Shown: one piece after another, positions 19,301 to 27,553 of the stretch
How the letters are laid out: every line of letters starts with the position of its first letter
Position numbering within the stretch: position 1 is the first letter of the stretch
Source: Desulfosarcina ovata subsp. ovata
GTDB taxonomy: Bacteria; Desulfobacterota; Desulfobacteria; Desulfobacterales; Desulfosarcinaceae
Reading direction: 5' to 3'
Assembly (NCBI RefSeq): GCF_009689005.1
Contig: NZ_AP021879.1
Coordinates: forward strand, 4,890,652-4,954,651
Length of the DNA: 64,000 nt
Translations under genes and position numbers: made by a program
Notes under the pieces: generated by a model
What the model was told of the DNA's origin: nothing
The model's database searches: none
The model's input: the letters and a program-made list of their open reading frames with translations, nothing else

Positions 19301-20039
19301 AGCGCGCCAGGATGTCATTCGTCCAGAGCCGTCGGGCTACGAGTTGGTGTTGATAAAGGGCGGAACCTTTCTGATGGGCTCAGACGAAAGTGAAAGAGAG
19401 CAACCGGTTTATGAAGTGACGCTGCCGGATTTTTACATGGGCCGCTATCCGGTGACCAACGAGGAATATGGTCGATTCCTTAAGGCGACGGGACACGAGG
19501 AGCCCGGTTTATGGGGCTATCGTGAATACAACCAGCCGCGCCAGCCGGTCGTGGGGGTGAGCTGGCATGACGCCAACCAATACGCCCAATGGGCGAAGCT
19601 GCAACTCCCTTCGGAGGCCCAGTGGGAATTCGCCTGCCGGGCCGGTACGACGACCCGGTACCATACCGGAGATTCAGAAGCGGATCTTGATCGTGCGGGA
19701 TGGTACAGGGATAACTCTGGGAACAAACTGCATGCGGTCGGTGAAAAGGCACCCAATGCATTCGGTCTGTATGACATGCATGGCAATGTTTATGAATGGT
19801 GCCAGGATGATTGGCACGACAACTATGAAGGCGCCCCTGCGAATGGCCGTGCATGGGTGGATCGAACAGATATCGAGATCCGTGTCCTTCGCGGTGGCGC
19901 GTGGAACTTCGCCGCAGAGGACTGCCGGACGGCCAAGCGCTTCAGTAGCCCACCCGCTGTCTGGAGCAGCGAATATGGTTTCCGGCTTGCCTGCCTTCCA
20001 GGTCAGCCCGGTGAGCCAGGCAAGCGAGCCGGAGGGTGA
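16320..20039 (+). CDS. metallophosphatase-NACHT-FGE three-domain protein (gene B)
   Basis: A 1239-residue protein, the only gene of the array that looks intact. ATG 16320 starts MAEEKRQ. A short motif VGIIGDNVHVDGGIHF (residues 17-32) precedes a calcineurin-like phosphoesterase with DLH (70-72), GD (112-113), GNHD (149-152) and HGHIH (311-315). The NACHT ATPase has GDPGSGKTS (527-535) and LLFLLDGLDEVA (about 606). The last ~230 residues are an FGE domain (GGTFLMGSDESE, LPSEAQWEFACRAG, GNVYEWCQDDW) ending in a variable region. A nucleotide- or phosphate-cleaving effector, a STAND switch and a diversified sensor in one chain suggests a conflict/defence role. Compared with A, C and D the stop TGA is CGA, adding KRAGG. 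Confidence 0.85.
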   Translation: MAEEKRQKTIHVEGSQVGIIGDNVHVDGGIHFHHHQSHANDTESAEQTTTTREEIIFDPEGAASILHLSDLHFGAEKNSDPVADAKNWHSQLTDDLIGELGCEQLHAVIISGDIGNFSEPDEYRAAEVFFERLCTKFGLAASQLIIVPGNHDLNWKLSKRGYRLMDVEDHDGPLIDGQFIRESENVIRLRDDDIYANRFRHFGKFHENVTGRPFPVDLESQADLCYLPELNLVIVGFNSVWEADHHFKKRISINPDALTLAVDQLRDDPVFKDCLKFAVWHHPLYSPKEDRIKDLGFMQRLAQAGFQVCLHGHIHKADAGLFRYDMLADGRAVHGVGAGTFGAPAKEWTPGCPLQYNLLRLSPKALRVHTRRRIELNGTWEPDHLWRQGRGKPNLPYYDIPIVSSTNDKSAPKPGPPVPAAKAYAKPTDAELEAEIRAYRAKAESLHENLPVAGFASHLKVPIDIEDIYIPLRAVLNLKGIEEHECYGDALDAEKRLAGCDRNLEIRLVEAFPEARQRNQKGLVILGDPGSGKTSHMKRMLLWCLRKGPESLGLPKGMLPVFLPLRELHHLEDGLDRFIQDQLTSRHLKMRTDFGRRLMKRGNLLFLLDGLDEVADLTQREAVSVWIEEAFTDYPDCRFVVTCRFAGYSPTVRLGAKFLEMHVRPLSEKEAERFVHNWYAVVEKSLASDVEQAASIAREKADHLNDRLRQPDFRARRVYELTRNPLLLTNICLVHRHRGALPQRRARLYEECIDVLLEHWRQAKELALGINALQGRLALQPAALWLHQKEGRTRATADELTPYIEPVLKEIRWPGGDTHDFLRIIRDESGLLTGWDQENYGFMHLGFQEFLAAREIRSRFQQEMNETGRSNLLKNLAGHFGESWWQEVTLLLLALEDPPLFVPFMREVVGQPAFAKDVDLMEMCLDDAVKPSPLPFIELLETGPGKDPELWRRQLLALRMAARLDGKALESIIHRLKDHPFDKIRQWIEEKFRQARQDVIRPEPSGYELVLIKGGTFLMGSDESEREQPVYEVTLPDFYMGRYPVTNEEYGRFLKATGHEEPGLWGYREYNQPRQPVVGVSWHDANQYAQWAKLQLPSEAQWEFACRAGTTTRYHTGDSEADLDRAGWYRDNSGNKLHAVGEKAPNAFGLYDMHGNVYEWCQDDWHDNYEGAPANGRAWVDRTDIEIRVLRGGAWNFAAEDCRTAKRFSSPPAVWSSEYGFRLACLPGQPGEPGKRAGG
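19899..19980 (+). other. DGR-type variable region of gene B
   Basis: Codons between RVLRGG and GFRLA differ strongly from the other three genes (WNFAAEDCRTAKRFSSPP... here), while RVLRGG upstream and CLPGQPGEPGK downstream are constant. It is the most divergent of the four regions. Confidence 0.65.
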
Positions 20040-20085
20040 GGCGACCGGCGCACCGTCCGCGGAGCAGGCCGCCGGTTGACTCTTC
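19981..20085 (+). repeat. constant 3' tract with inverted repeat after gene B
   Basis: Same tract as behind A, C and D. The arms are GGCGACC (20040-20046) and GGCCGCC (20067-20073), with one G-T wobble. It crosses the point where the other genes stop. Confidence 0.6.
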
Positions 20086-20116
20086 CCGGAGCAGGCCGGC
20101 CGAATACCGGGGCCTT

Positions 20117-20141
20117 GTAGGAGCGGCCTATGGCCGCGAAA
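20117..20141 (+). repeat. REP palindrome before the small membrane gene
   Basis: GTAGGA plus GCGGCCTATGGCCGC, a single REP of the same family as at 16278, 22 bp before the next start codon. Confidence 0.75.
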
Positions 20142-20162
20142 AAAACTCAAGGAGATGAGAAC

Positions 20163-20462
20163 ATGGAAGAACTGGTTCAGAACAATACATGGTGGGAATG
20201 GGTTTTTTCAGGTATAGGCGTGGCCATCTTGTCTGTCTTCGTAGGATGGCTGTTGCGGAGGAAAAAAGAGGCGCCGTCTCCAACCCAAAATAAAGGTGTT
20301 GTTCAAAGAAGTACCAACGGAGACAATATTAATATCAAGGCAAACCATTCTGCCTTTGCAAAGGATGATGAAAGCGTCATTCAGATCAACGATTCCCAGG
20401 TCGGCGTTCTCGGCAACAATGCGAGTATAAAAGGGGGCATTCACATCAAACAGGAAAAGTGA
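20163..20462 (+). CDS. small membrane protein with GxxGxNxxxxGGIHx motif
   Basis: A 99-residue protein. AAGGAG eight bases before ATG 20163 fixes the start. One transmembrane helix (about residues 13-31) is followed by a basic RRKKE stop-transfer and a polar linker. The C-terminus carries SQVGVLGNNASIKGGIHI (78-95), the same motif found near the N-termini of gene B and gene D. Gene C follows after 16 bp and lacks the motif, so this may be its membrane-anchored partner, split from an ancestral fusion. I know no named family. Confidence 0.7.
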   Translation: MEELVQNNTWWEWVFSGIGVAILSVFVGWLLRRKKEAPSPTQNKGVVQRSTNGDNINIKANHSAFAKDDESVIQINDSQVGVLGNNASIKGGIHIKQEK

Positions 20463-20478
20463 AACATGGGAGAGCGCC

Positions 20479-22999
20479 ATGAAGCTACTACCGGATAACA
20501 TCGCGCGCGCGTTGATGAATGTTGTCGTGAAGCATGCCAAGGACAAGGCCTCCCGGCCGTTGCGCGATGCCCTGGGCGTATTCAAAGACAAGCTTAATGC
20601 GGTTTTCGGGAAGGATAACGACCTTGTCGACGTGATCAACCGGCTGGAACGGCAACCCGAATCGGAGGGTGTGAAACAGCAGTTGAAGGAAGAGTTGACC
20701 GAGTATGACATCACCGCCCACCCGGAGCTTGAAGCTGCGTTGGGGGTCCTGCTTAAGACTGGCGACCACATTGATCTCCATGCCGAAGGGGATGTGGCCT
20801 TTGCCAAAGACCAGGCCGTTGCCCTCGTTATCAAAAATCTGACCGTGCGTGCCGACGGGGAACCCCCGGGATCGTTAATGCGGCAATATCTTCAACAAAT
20901 CGCCGCCGAGAGCAACTATCTTCCATGGGTCAATGTCGATGACAACTACGCCGATCCCAAACGCGGCGAAAACTTAATGCTCGTCGATATTTACACCCCT
21001 CTGGATACCACCGCCATAGAAAGGTTGGATTCCGAGGAAACCGTTCGCCGTCACATGAGCGGTGACGAGGAATCCCGCCGCATATCCGCCCAGAAAATGG
21101 TTGACACCAGCTCGCGGCTGATCCTGCTGGGCGACCCCGGCTCCGGAAAGTCGACTTTCCTCAACTACCTGACGTATGTCCTCGCCAGGGCCGATCTTGC
21201 CGAAATGGGAAGATGGCTTGAAACGCTGAGAAAAAACGGCCCATGGTCTCGTGGGGCAATGCTGCCGGTCCGCATCGTCCTGAAAGAATTCGCGGCGAAC
21301 CTGCCTGCCGATGTAAAATCGGGCAACGCCGGCTTGCTGCTCGAATTCCTTATATGAAGCGGCGCAACGATCAGAAACACTTTCAAAGGCAGCCACGCGA
21401 TCCGACCTAATCGGCCTGGCCGAACGTCCGCTGCTCATGACTGTCATGGCATTGCTGCACAGCTTTCGCGGTGAGCTGCCCAATGATCGCGTCGAGTTGT
21501 ATCAATGGACGGTGGATCTGTTGCTGCGCCGTTGGGAAAGCCGGCATGTCGGTGAAAAGGGCATTCTGGAGTCGCTGGATATGCCCGGTCTGAAAATGAC
21601 TGATCTGGAAGCCGGTTTTCATGCCGTGGCCTTCGATATTCATGCCGGCAGTGGTTCCGGCGATGGTGCGGGTGAAATTCGCGAAGGGGACCTGCGTCAA
21701 CGGCTGGCCCCTTTTTTGAACGATAGTTGGGACAAGGCCGGCGAATTCGTCAAATACGTGCATGATCGGGCGGGGTTGCTCATAAGGCACAAAAAGGCTG
21801 CTTACACCTTTCCCCACCGGACGTTTCAGGAATTTTTGGCCGCCTGCCATCTGGTCGGAATGGATGATTACCCGACTCAATCCGCACGCCTTTTGTGCGA
21901 AAACCCGGATCGCTGGCGTATCGTCTACATTCTTGCCGCGGGGTATGCCGCCCGAACCCACCGTCTCAGTGCAGCGATTGGCTCGATCGATGCGCTGTTT
22001 TCTCACTGCAAGGATCAAGACGCGTGCCATGGACGACCCATGGATCACCTGGCGGCCATTGCTGGCGAGGCCTTGCTGGAGATCGGACTGGTCGGCGTCA
22101 GACGAGAACCGACGGGCAGGCGCCGCCTCAAAAAGGTCAGGCAATGGCTGCTGGCCGCCATGGCCAATGATGCGCACCTGGCGGCGCCGGATCGGGTGGC
22201 GGCGGGCAACGTGCTCAGCCTACTCGGCGACCCACGCTTCAGCCGGGCCCAATATTTTTTACCTGGTGATGTCAATCTGGGTTTCGTGGACATTCCGGCG
22301 GGTACTTTTCAGATGGGTAGCGACAAGCAGGCAGATCCGTCGGCGAATGACGACGAATTGCCCCGGCATCCGGTAGTGCTGTCTGACTACCAAATCGCGC
22401 GATACCCGGTGACCGTCGCCCAGTACCGGATGTTTGCCACGGCAACGGGTCGGGCGTTGGATAGCGATTGGTTGGCAGACAATCAGTACGACAATCATCC
22501 TGTTGTGGAGGTAACCTGGCATGATGCCATGGCCTACTGTGCGTGGCTCACGGCAAAACTGTTCGTCAAGGGGACGATTGCCCTGCCCACCGAAGCCCAG
22601 TGGGAAAGAGCGGCCCGTGGGGCGGATGGGCGTGTGTACCTCTGGGGAGATGAGAAGATCGATCCTGTGAAAGCGAATTACCTTGCAACCGGCATCTCAT
22701 CGACCAGCCCGGTGGGCTGTTTTCCAAAGGGAGCGAGCGCCAATGGACTGTTCGACCTATCCGGCAATGTATGGGAGTGGTGTCAGGATTGGTATGGAAA
22801 GTATCCCCGAAAAACAGGACCGGACCCCACAGGGCCATCAGATGGCTCGTACCGTGTCCTTCGCGGCGGCGCGTGGTACAACCCCGCCGAGTTCTGCCGG
22901 GCGGCCTTCCGCTACTGGCTCGACCCCGGCTACCGGTTCCAGTTTTTCGGGTTCCGGCTTGTCTGTCTTCCAGGTCAGCCCGGTGAGCCCGGCAAGTGA
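20479..22999 (+). pseudogene. NACHT-FGE protein with internal deletion and frameshift (gene C)
   Basis: The 5' frame (20479-21357) encodes a helical N-terminal domain and a NACHT start with Walker A GDPGSGKST, then stops after GNAGLLLEFLI. The 3' part is in another frame from about 21353 (YEAAQRSETLSKAATRSDL, then MTVMALLHSFRGELP) to 22999. Compared with gene A about 115 residues are gone, including Walker B (LLDGLDE) and the following sensor segment. The FGE domain is complete (PTEAQWERAARG, GNVWEWCQDWYGKYP), as is the variable tail. A working ATPase cannot be made from this sequence unless the break is an assembly error. The FGE part could still be translated separately from ATG 21437. Confidence 0.8.
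22871..22949 (+). other. DGR-type variable region of gene C
   Basis: Against gene D, codon pairs differ as tac/ggc, aac/agc, ttc/atc, tac/atc, tgg/ggg, ctc/agc, tac/ttc, ttc/ggc and ttt/ggt. In all nine the third base is kept. The remaining differences (gcc/gct, cgc/cgg, gac/gag, gcg/tcc) are also explicable by an A in the template. Flanking sequence is almost identical. Confidence 0.75.
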
Positions 23000-23062
23000 G
23001 CCGGAGGGTGAGGCGACCGGCGCACCGTCGCGGAGCAGGTCGCCGGTTGACTCGTCCCGGAG
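22950..23062 (+). repeat. constant 3' tract with inverted repeat after gene C
   Basis: Near-identical to the tracts behind A, B and D, spanning the stop codon at 22997-22999. Inverted repeat GGCGACC (23012-23018) / GGTCGCC (23038-23044), 19-nt spacer. Confidence 0.65.
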
Positions 23063-23087
23063 GCGGCCGGCCGAATACCGGGGCTTT

Positions 23088-23272
23088 GTAGGAGCGGTCC
23101 ATGGCCGCGATAAAGGACGTTGATCGATAGGATGGGTCGCAGGCATGGCCAGCTCCTACGAGCCGAAGCATGGATGGCCTTTGGATTACAAAATGGGTAG
23201 TCTGCCGCCTATCCTTCAGCTTTCAGGCTAAAATGCTATCTGCCTATTATTGCAGGCATGGCCAGCTTTTAC
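23088..23272 (+). repeat. REPIN plus spacer and half-REP (cassette 1)
   Basis: A 72-bp REPIN (23088-23159) consists of GTAGGAGC with palindrome GCGGTCCATGGCCGC and an inverted partner ending GCTCCTAC. It is followed by a ~92-bp spacer and an inverted half-REP (23251-23272). The same order recurs at 24177, 27107 and 27554. Confidence 0.85.
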
Positions 23273-23314
23273 GGGACGGAGTTTTGACACAATAACGCAA
23301 TCAGGCCGTGACCG

Positions 23315-23806
23315 ATGAACGCCAGTGATACATCCAAACGTTTCCCGAAGAACAAACCCGGTCACCGAGCCCTGAGACGGGGCCGGGTCTCCCTGCCCAA
23401 CCATGTCTATCTGATCACCACCACGACGGATAAACGGCAACGGTTCTTTGATGACTTCAACGCTGCCTGTGCTGCCTGCCGCTGTTTCGAAACCACCGCA
23501 TCATTGGGCGACGCACGCATGTTGGCCTGGGTGCTGATGCCGGATCATGCCCATTGGTTGATCCAACTGGGGGCGAGGGATGCGTTGGGAGATGTCGTCG
23601 CCCGCTTGAAATCGGCCAGCGCCAGATCGGTCAACCGTATATTGGGGCGAAATGGGGCGTTGTGGGCGCGGGCCTATCACGATCACGCATTGCGCTCGGA
23701 TGAGGATTTGAAGACGGTGGCCCGGTACATCATCGGCAATCCGGTGCGTGCCGGTTTGGTGGAACGGGTCGGGAATTATTCGTTTTGGGACGCGGTTTGG
23801 GCGTGA
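23315..23806 (+). CDS. REP-associated tyrosine transposase (RAYT, Y1/IS200-like)
   Basis: A 163-residue single-domain HUH endonuclease. The metal-binding motif is His78-x-His80 in MPDHAHWL, and the candidate nucleophile is Tyr138 in VARYIIGNPVRAG. The family binds and moves REP palindromes and is usually domesticated, as a single-copy gene flanked by REPs. Here REPINs lie on both sides (23088 and 23841), and two internally deleted copies lie downstream. Intact length and motifs suggest it is functional. Confidence 0.92.
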   Translation: MNASDTSKRFPKNKPGHRALRRGRVSLPNHVYLITTTTDKRQRFFDDFNAACAACRCFETTASLGDARMLAWVLMPDHAHWLIQLGARDALGDVVARLKSASARSVNRILGRNGALWARAYHDHALRSDEDLKTVARYIIGNPVRAGLVERVGNYSFWDAVWA

Positions 23807-23840
23807 ATGGTGAAGAGTAGAAGAGGTTTCAAGAAAGCGT

Positions 23841-23913
23841 GTAGGAGCGGTCCATGACCGCGATAAAGGACGTTGATCGATTGAATGATGTCGCAGGCAT
23901 GGCCAGCTCTTAC
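23841..23913 (+). repeat. REPIN downstream of the RAYT
   Basis: GTAGGAGCGGTCC...GACCGC hairpin and an inverted partner ending CTCTTAC, 34 bp after the RAYT stop. No spacer/half-REP follows; the next sequence is the 5' flank of a RAYT remnant. Confidence 0.8.
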
Positions 23914-23955
23914 GGGACGGTGTTTTGACAAAATAACGCAATCAGGCCGTGACCG

Positions 23956-24142
23956 ATGAACGCTAATGATACATCTATTTGAAAGAAATGGGGCGTTGTG
24001 GGCGCGGGCCTATCACGATCACGCATTGCGCTCGGATGAGGATTTGAAGACGGTGGCCCGGTACATCATCGGCAATCCGGTGCGTGCCGGTTTGGTGGAA
24101 CGGGTCGGGGATTATTCGTTTTGGGACGCGGTTTGGGCGTGA
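23956..24142 (+). pseudogene. internally deleted RAYT copy 1
   Basis: The first ~20 bases of the RAYT gene (ATGAACGCTAATGATACATC) are joined to its last ~155 bases (from GGGGCGTTGTGGGCGCGG to TGA 24142), nearly identical to the intact gene. About 310 bp of the middle, including the HUH motif, are missing. Confidence 0.88.
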
Positions 24143-24176
24143 ATGGTCAAGAGTAGAAGAGGTTTCAAGAAAGCGT

Positions 24177-24360
24177 GTAGGAGCGGTCCATGGCCGCGAT
24201 AAAGGACGTTTATCGATAGGATGGGTCGCAGGCATGGCCAGCTCCTACGAGCCGAAGCATGGATGGCCTTTGGATTACAAATTGGGGAGTCTGCCGCCCA
24301 TCCTTCAGCTTTCAGGCTAAAGTGCTATCTGCCTATTATCGCAGGCATGGCCAGCTCCTT
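24177..24360 (+). repeat. REPIN plus spacer and half-REP (cassette 2)
   Basis: 72-bp REPIN at 24177-24248, the same ~92-bp spacer, and a half-REP at 24340-24359. The half-REP ends 10 bp before the in-frame ATG 24370, so it lies in the leader of gene D. Confidence 0.85.
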
Positions 24361-24378
24361 TTCCTAAGGATGGAATCG

Positions 24379-27018
24379 ATGAGAAAAACATTGCTCAAAA
24401 TTACAAAGGCCATAGTCAGAAAACTCGAAAATAATCCTGAACCGATGCCGTCAATGGCGGAGAAAAAGATCCATCTCAGCGGCGGGCAGACCGGCATCAT
24501 CGGCGATGGCGCCAGGGTGAAGGGCGGCATCCATTTCCATACCAATGCCGATGCCAGTATGGATTCGAAGGAACTATTGGGCGTCTATCGCCACACGCTG
24601 TTAAACTCATTTAAGAGCCTCACGCTACGGGGCCTCGATGAAAAAACCAGCGACCCGGCAGGAAATCAGTGCTACCTGGCATTGGACCAGGTGTATGTGG
24701 CCTTGGATACCCTGACCCAAGTTAAATTGTCGGACGCCGAGAAAAAGGCAATCAAGAAAACGGATCGTTTCAGTGTACGAGATACGCGCCCTCTAACTGC
24801 CCTGGAAGCGTCGGCCAATAACCGGCGACTGGTGATTCTGGGCGATCCCGGATCCGGAAAAACGACATTCCTCAATCATCTCGCACTTCGCCTGCTGCTG
24901 GATGGCATGGCTCAGGAAACCTGCGATACACTTGTTTGCTGGCCCAAAGAGGAGGCAGACGTCGTACCCGTGCATGTGGTGTTGCGGGATTTTGCCAGCT
25001 GGATCAAAGATGCCGATGAAACGGCCGAAGCGCAGTGGCTGTGGAAATTTATTGAGCACCGAATGGATCGACAAAGACTGGCTGCGGTCATCCCTGTAAT
25101 CGAGGAGGCGCTGGAAAAAGGGCGGGCCATCGTTTTGATGGACGGTCTGGATGAAATTCCAACCAAGGAAAAAAGGCGGTTTGTGCGGGATGCGGTGGCC
25201 GCATTTGCCGAGCGTTATGGCAAGTGTCGCTTCATTGTTACCTGCCGTACGCTTTCATACCAGAATCCGGAGTGGCGCTTGAATGACGTCGATTTTCCTG
25301 AGTTTGAGCTGGCACCTTTAGACGAAAACAAAATCGATGCCTTTATTCATGCCTAGTACCGGGATCTGAGACGGTTAGAGGTATTAAAGGACGACCAGGA
25401 TGCCGATCGGCAGAGCAGCCGTTTGCAGGAGGCCGTGCGCCGGCCGGATTTATGGCAGCTGGCCCCCAATCCGCTGCTGTTGACAGTCATGGCCCTGGTT
25501 CACACCCACAAGGGCCGCCTCCCCGATGCGCGCGCCTTGCTTTACGAAGAGACCGTGGACATTCTGCTCTGGCGGTGGGAGCAGGTCAAGATGGCCGGGG
25601 ACAAGTTGAAACCCCGCTTGCAAACGTTGCTCCTGGAAGCCGGACGAGCCGATGTGGATCTGAAGAAAGTACTCTGGCAACTGGCCTATGAAGCTCATGG
25701 GCAAACCCACCAGGCTGACGACAATTTGCTGGCCGACATCAAGGAGTGGGATTTGTTCAAAGGGTTGGCCGGTCTGCACCCGTCGGGCAGCAAGGACTGG
25801 GCGACCCAGGTCATCGAAACGATAAAAATGCGGGCCGGACTGCTGATTGAACGGGAGCCTGAAATCTATTCCTTCCCCCATCGCACATTCCAGGAATACC
25901 TGGCCGGTGCCCATTTGTCGTCCCAATCGGATTTCGCTAAAAAAGCCGTCGGGTTGATCGAATCGGGAAATTTCTGGCGGGAAGTCGTTCTCCTGGCCGT
26001 GGGCCGCTTGGTCTATCTCACCGGAGACGCTGATAAACCATTGGCCTTGGCTGGGGAACTGTGTCCCACCAAGACGGCGGATGACGAGATAGCCTGGCGT
26101 AAGATATGGATGGCAGGCGAGGTGCTGGTGGAGATCGGTCTCAATCGGGTCCAAGATAGCCAATTGGGACAGGATCTTTTGGAACGAATCAGAAAGAAGC
26201 TGGTCGAACTGGTAGAAGCCGGTCGGTTGGAGCCCAAAGAACGGGTGGCGGCCGGGAACGCGTTGAGTCGACTGGGCGATCCGCGTTTTGATCCTGGCAA
26301 CTGGTTTTTACCCCACGATGGGGATTTGGGATTTGTGAAGATCCCGGCCGGATCGTTCATGATGGGTGAGGGCGATGAGCGTCATGAAGTGGTGTTGTCG
26401 GCCTATGCTATGGCCAAGTATCCGGTCACCGTGGCCCAGTATAAGGCCTTTACAGCAGATACCGGCCACCAGCTGGATGAGCGCTGGGAGCGATACAACC
26501 GGCTGGATAACCACCCGGCGGTCATTGTCCCCTGGGATGACGCCAATGCCTATTGCCGGTGGCTGACGGAAAAGTTGAAGGACCGCGGGCTTCGGGTGGC
26601 CCTGCCCACCGAAGCCCAGTGGGAAAGAGCGGCCCGGGGGACGGATGCGCGTCAGTACCCCTGGGGCGATGAGAAGATCGACCCCGGGAAAGCGAATTAC
26701 GATGAAACCGGCATCTCATCGACCAGCCCGGTGGGCTGTTTTCCAAAGGGAAAGAGCGCCAATGGATTAAACGATTTGGCCGGCAATGTGTGGGAGTGGT
26801 GCCAGGATTGGTATGGTAAGTATCCCCGGAAAACAGTACCGGACCCCACAGGTCCATCAGATGGCACGAACCGTGTCCTGCGCGGCGGCTCCTGGGGCAG
26901 CCCCGCCGAGTTCTGCCGGGCGGCTATCCGGATCGGGAGCGAGCCCGGCTTCCGGGGCGGCGGTTTCGGGTTCCGGCTTGTCTGCCTTCCAGGTCAGCCG
27001 GGTGAGCCAGGTGAGTGA
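24379..27018 (+). pseudogene. NACHT-FGE protein interrupted by an amber codon (gene D)
   Basis: An 879-codon frame opened by AAGGA eight bases before ATG 24379. Motif TGIIGDGARVKGGIHF (38-53), Walker A GDPGSGKTT (155-163) and Walker B VLMDGLDEIP are present. Codon 326 (25354-25356) is TAG, in FIHA-stop-YRDL. Gene A has FIQAWYDEL and gene B FVHNWYAVV, so TGG has become TAG by one base. The frame continues without another stop through PTEAQWERAARG and GNVWEWCQDWYGKYP to a variable tail and TGA 27018. It is either a very young pseudogene, a suppressed stop, or a sequence error. Confidence 0.85.
26889..26967 (+). other. DGR-type variable region of gene D
   Basis: Gly- and Ser-rich here (GSWGSPAEFC...IRIGSEPGFRGGGFG). 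Differences from gene C keep the third codon base in nine of fourteen changed codons; both flanks are constant. Confidence 0.75.
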
Positions 27019-27081
27019 GCCGGAGGGTGAGGCGACCGGCGCACCGTCGCGGAGCAGGTCGCCGGTTGACTCGTCCCGGAG
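26968..27081 (+). repeat. constant 3' tract with inverted repeat after gene D
   Basis: Same tract as behind A-C, across the stop codon at 27016-27018. Inverted repeat GGCGACC (27031-27037) / GGTCGCC (27057-27063). Confidence 0.65.
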
Positions 27082-27106
27082 GCGGTGGACCGGATGTCGG
27101 GGTGCT

Positions 27107-27290
27107 GTAGGAGCGGCCCATGGCCGCGATAAAGGACGTTGATCGATAGGATGGATCGCAGGCGTGGCCAGCTCCTACAACCGGAGTGTGGATGGCCTTT
27201 GGATTACAAAATGGGTAGTCTGCCGCCTATCCTTCAGCTTTCAGGCTAAAATGCTATCTGCCTATTATCGCAGGCATGGCCAGCTTTTAC
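27107..27290 (+). repeat. REPIN plus spacer and half-REP (cassette 3)
   Basis: 72-bp REPIN 27107-27178, ~90-bp spacer, half-REP 27268-27290. It stands in the same place relative to gene D as cassette 1 does to gene C. Confidence 0.85.
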
Positions 27291-27332
27291 GGGACGGTGT
27301 TTTGACACAATAACGCAATCAGGCCGGGGCCG

Positions 27333-27519
27333 ATGACCACTAATGATACATCTATTTGGAAGAAATGGGGCGTTGTGGGCGCGGGCCTATCACGATCATG
27401 CGTTGCGTTCGGACGAGGATTTGAAGACGGTGGCCCGGTACATCATCGGCAATCCGGTGCGTGCCGGTTTGGTGGAACGGGTCGGGGATTATTCGTTTTG
27501 GGACGCGGTTTGGGCGTGA
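27333..27519 (+). pseudogene. internally deleted RAYT copy 2
   Basis: Same deletion structure as the copy at 23956 (the 5' ~20 bases joined to the 3' ~155 bases), with a few substitutions. The shared breakpoint shows both derive from one deleted ancestor rather than independent deletions. Confidence 0.88.
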
Positions 27520-27553
27520 ATGGTGAAGAGTAGAAGAGGTTTCAAGTAAACGT

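Noticed and set aside
25354..25356. In-frame TAG as pyrrolysine codon
   Set aside because: The aligned residue in the sister genes is Trp (TGG), so a point mutation explains it; no pyl genes or PYLIS-like context seen.
13701..27081. Reading the FGE domains as true formylglycine-generating or EgtB/PvdO enzymes
   Set aside because: They are C-terminal parts of STAND proteins with hypervariable tails, and no sulfatase or ergothioneine gene is nearby; the fold fits a binding role better.
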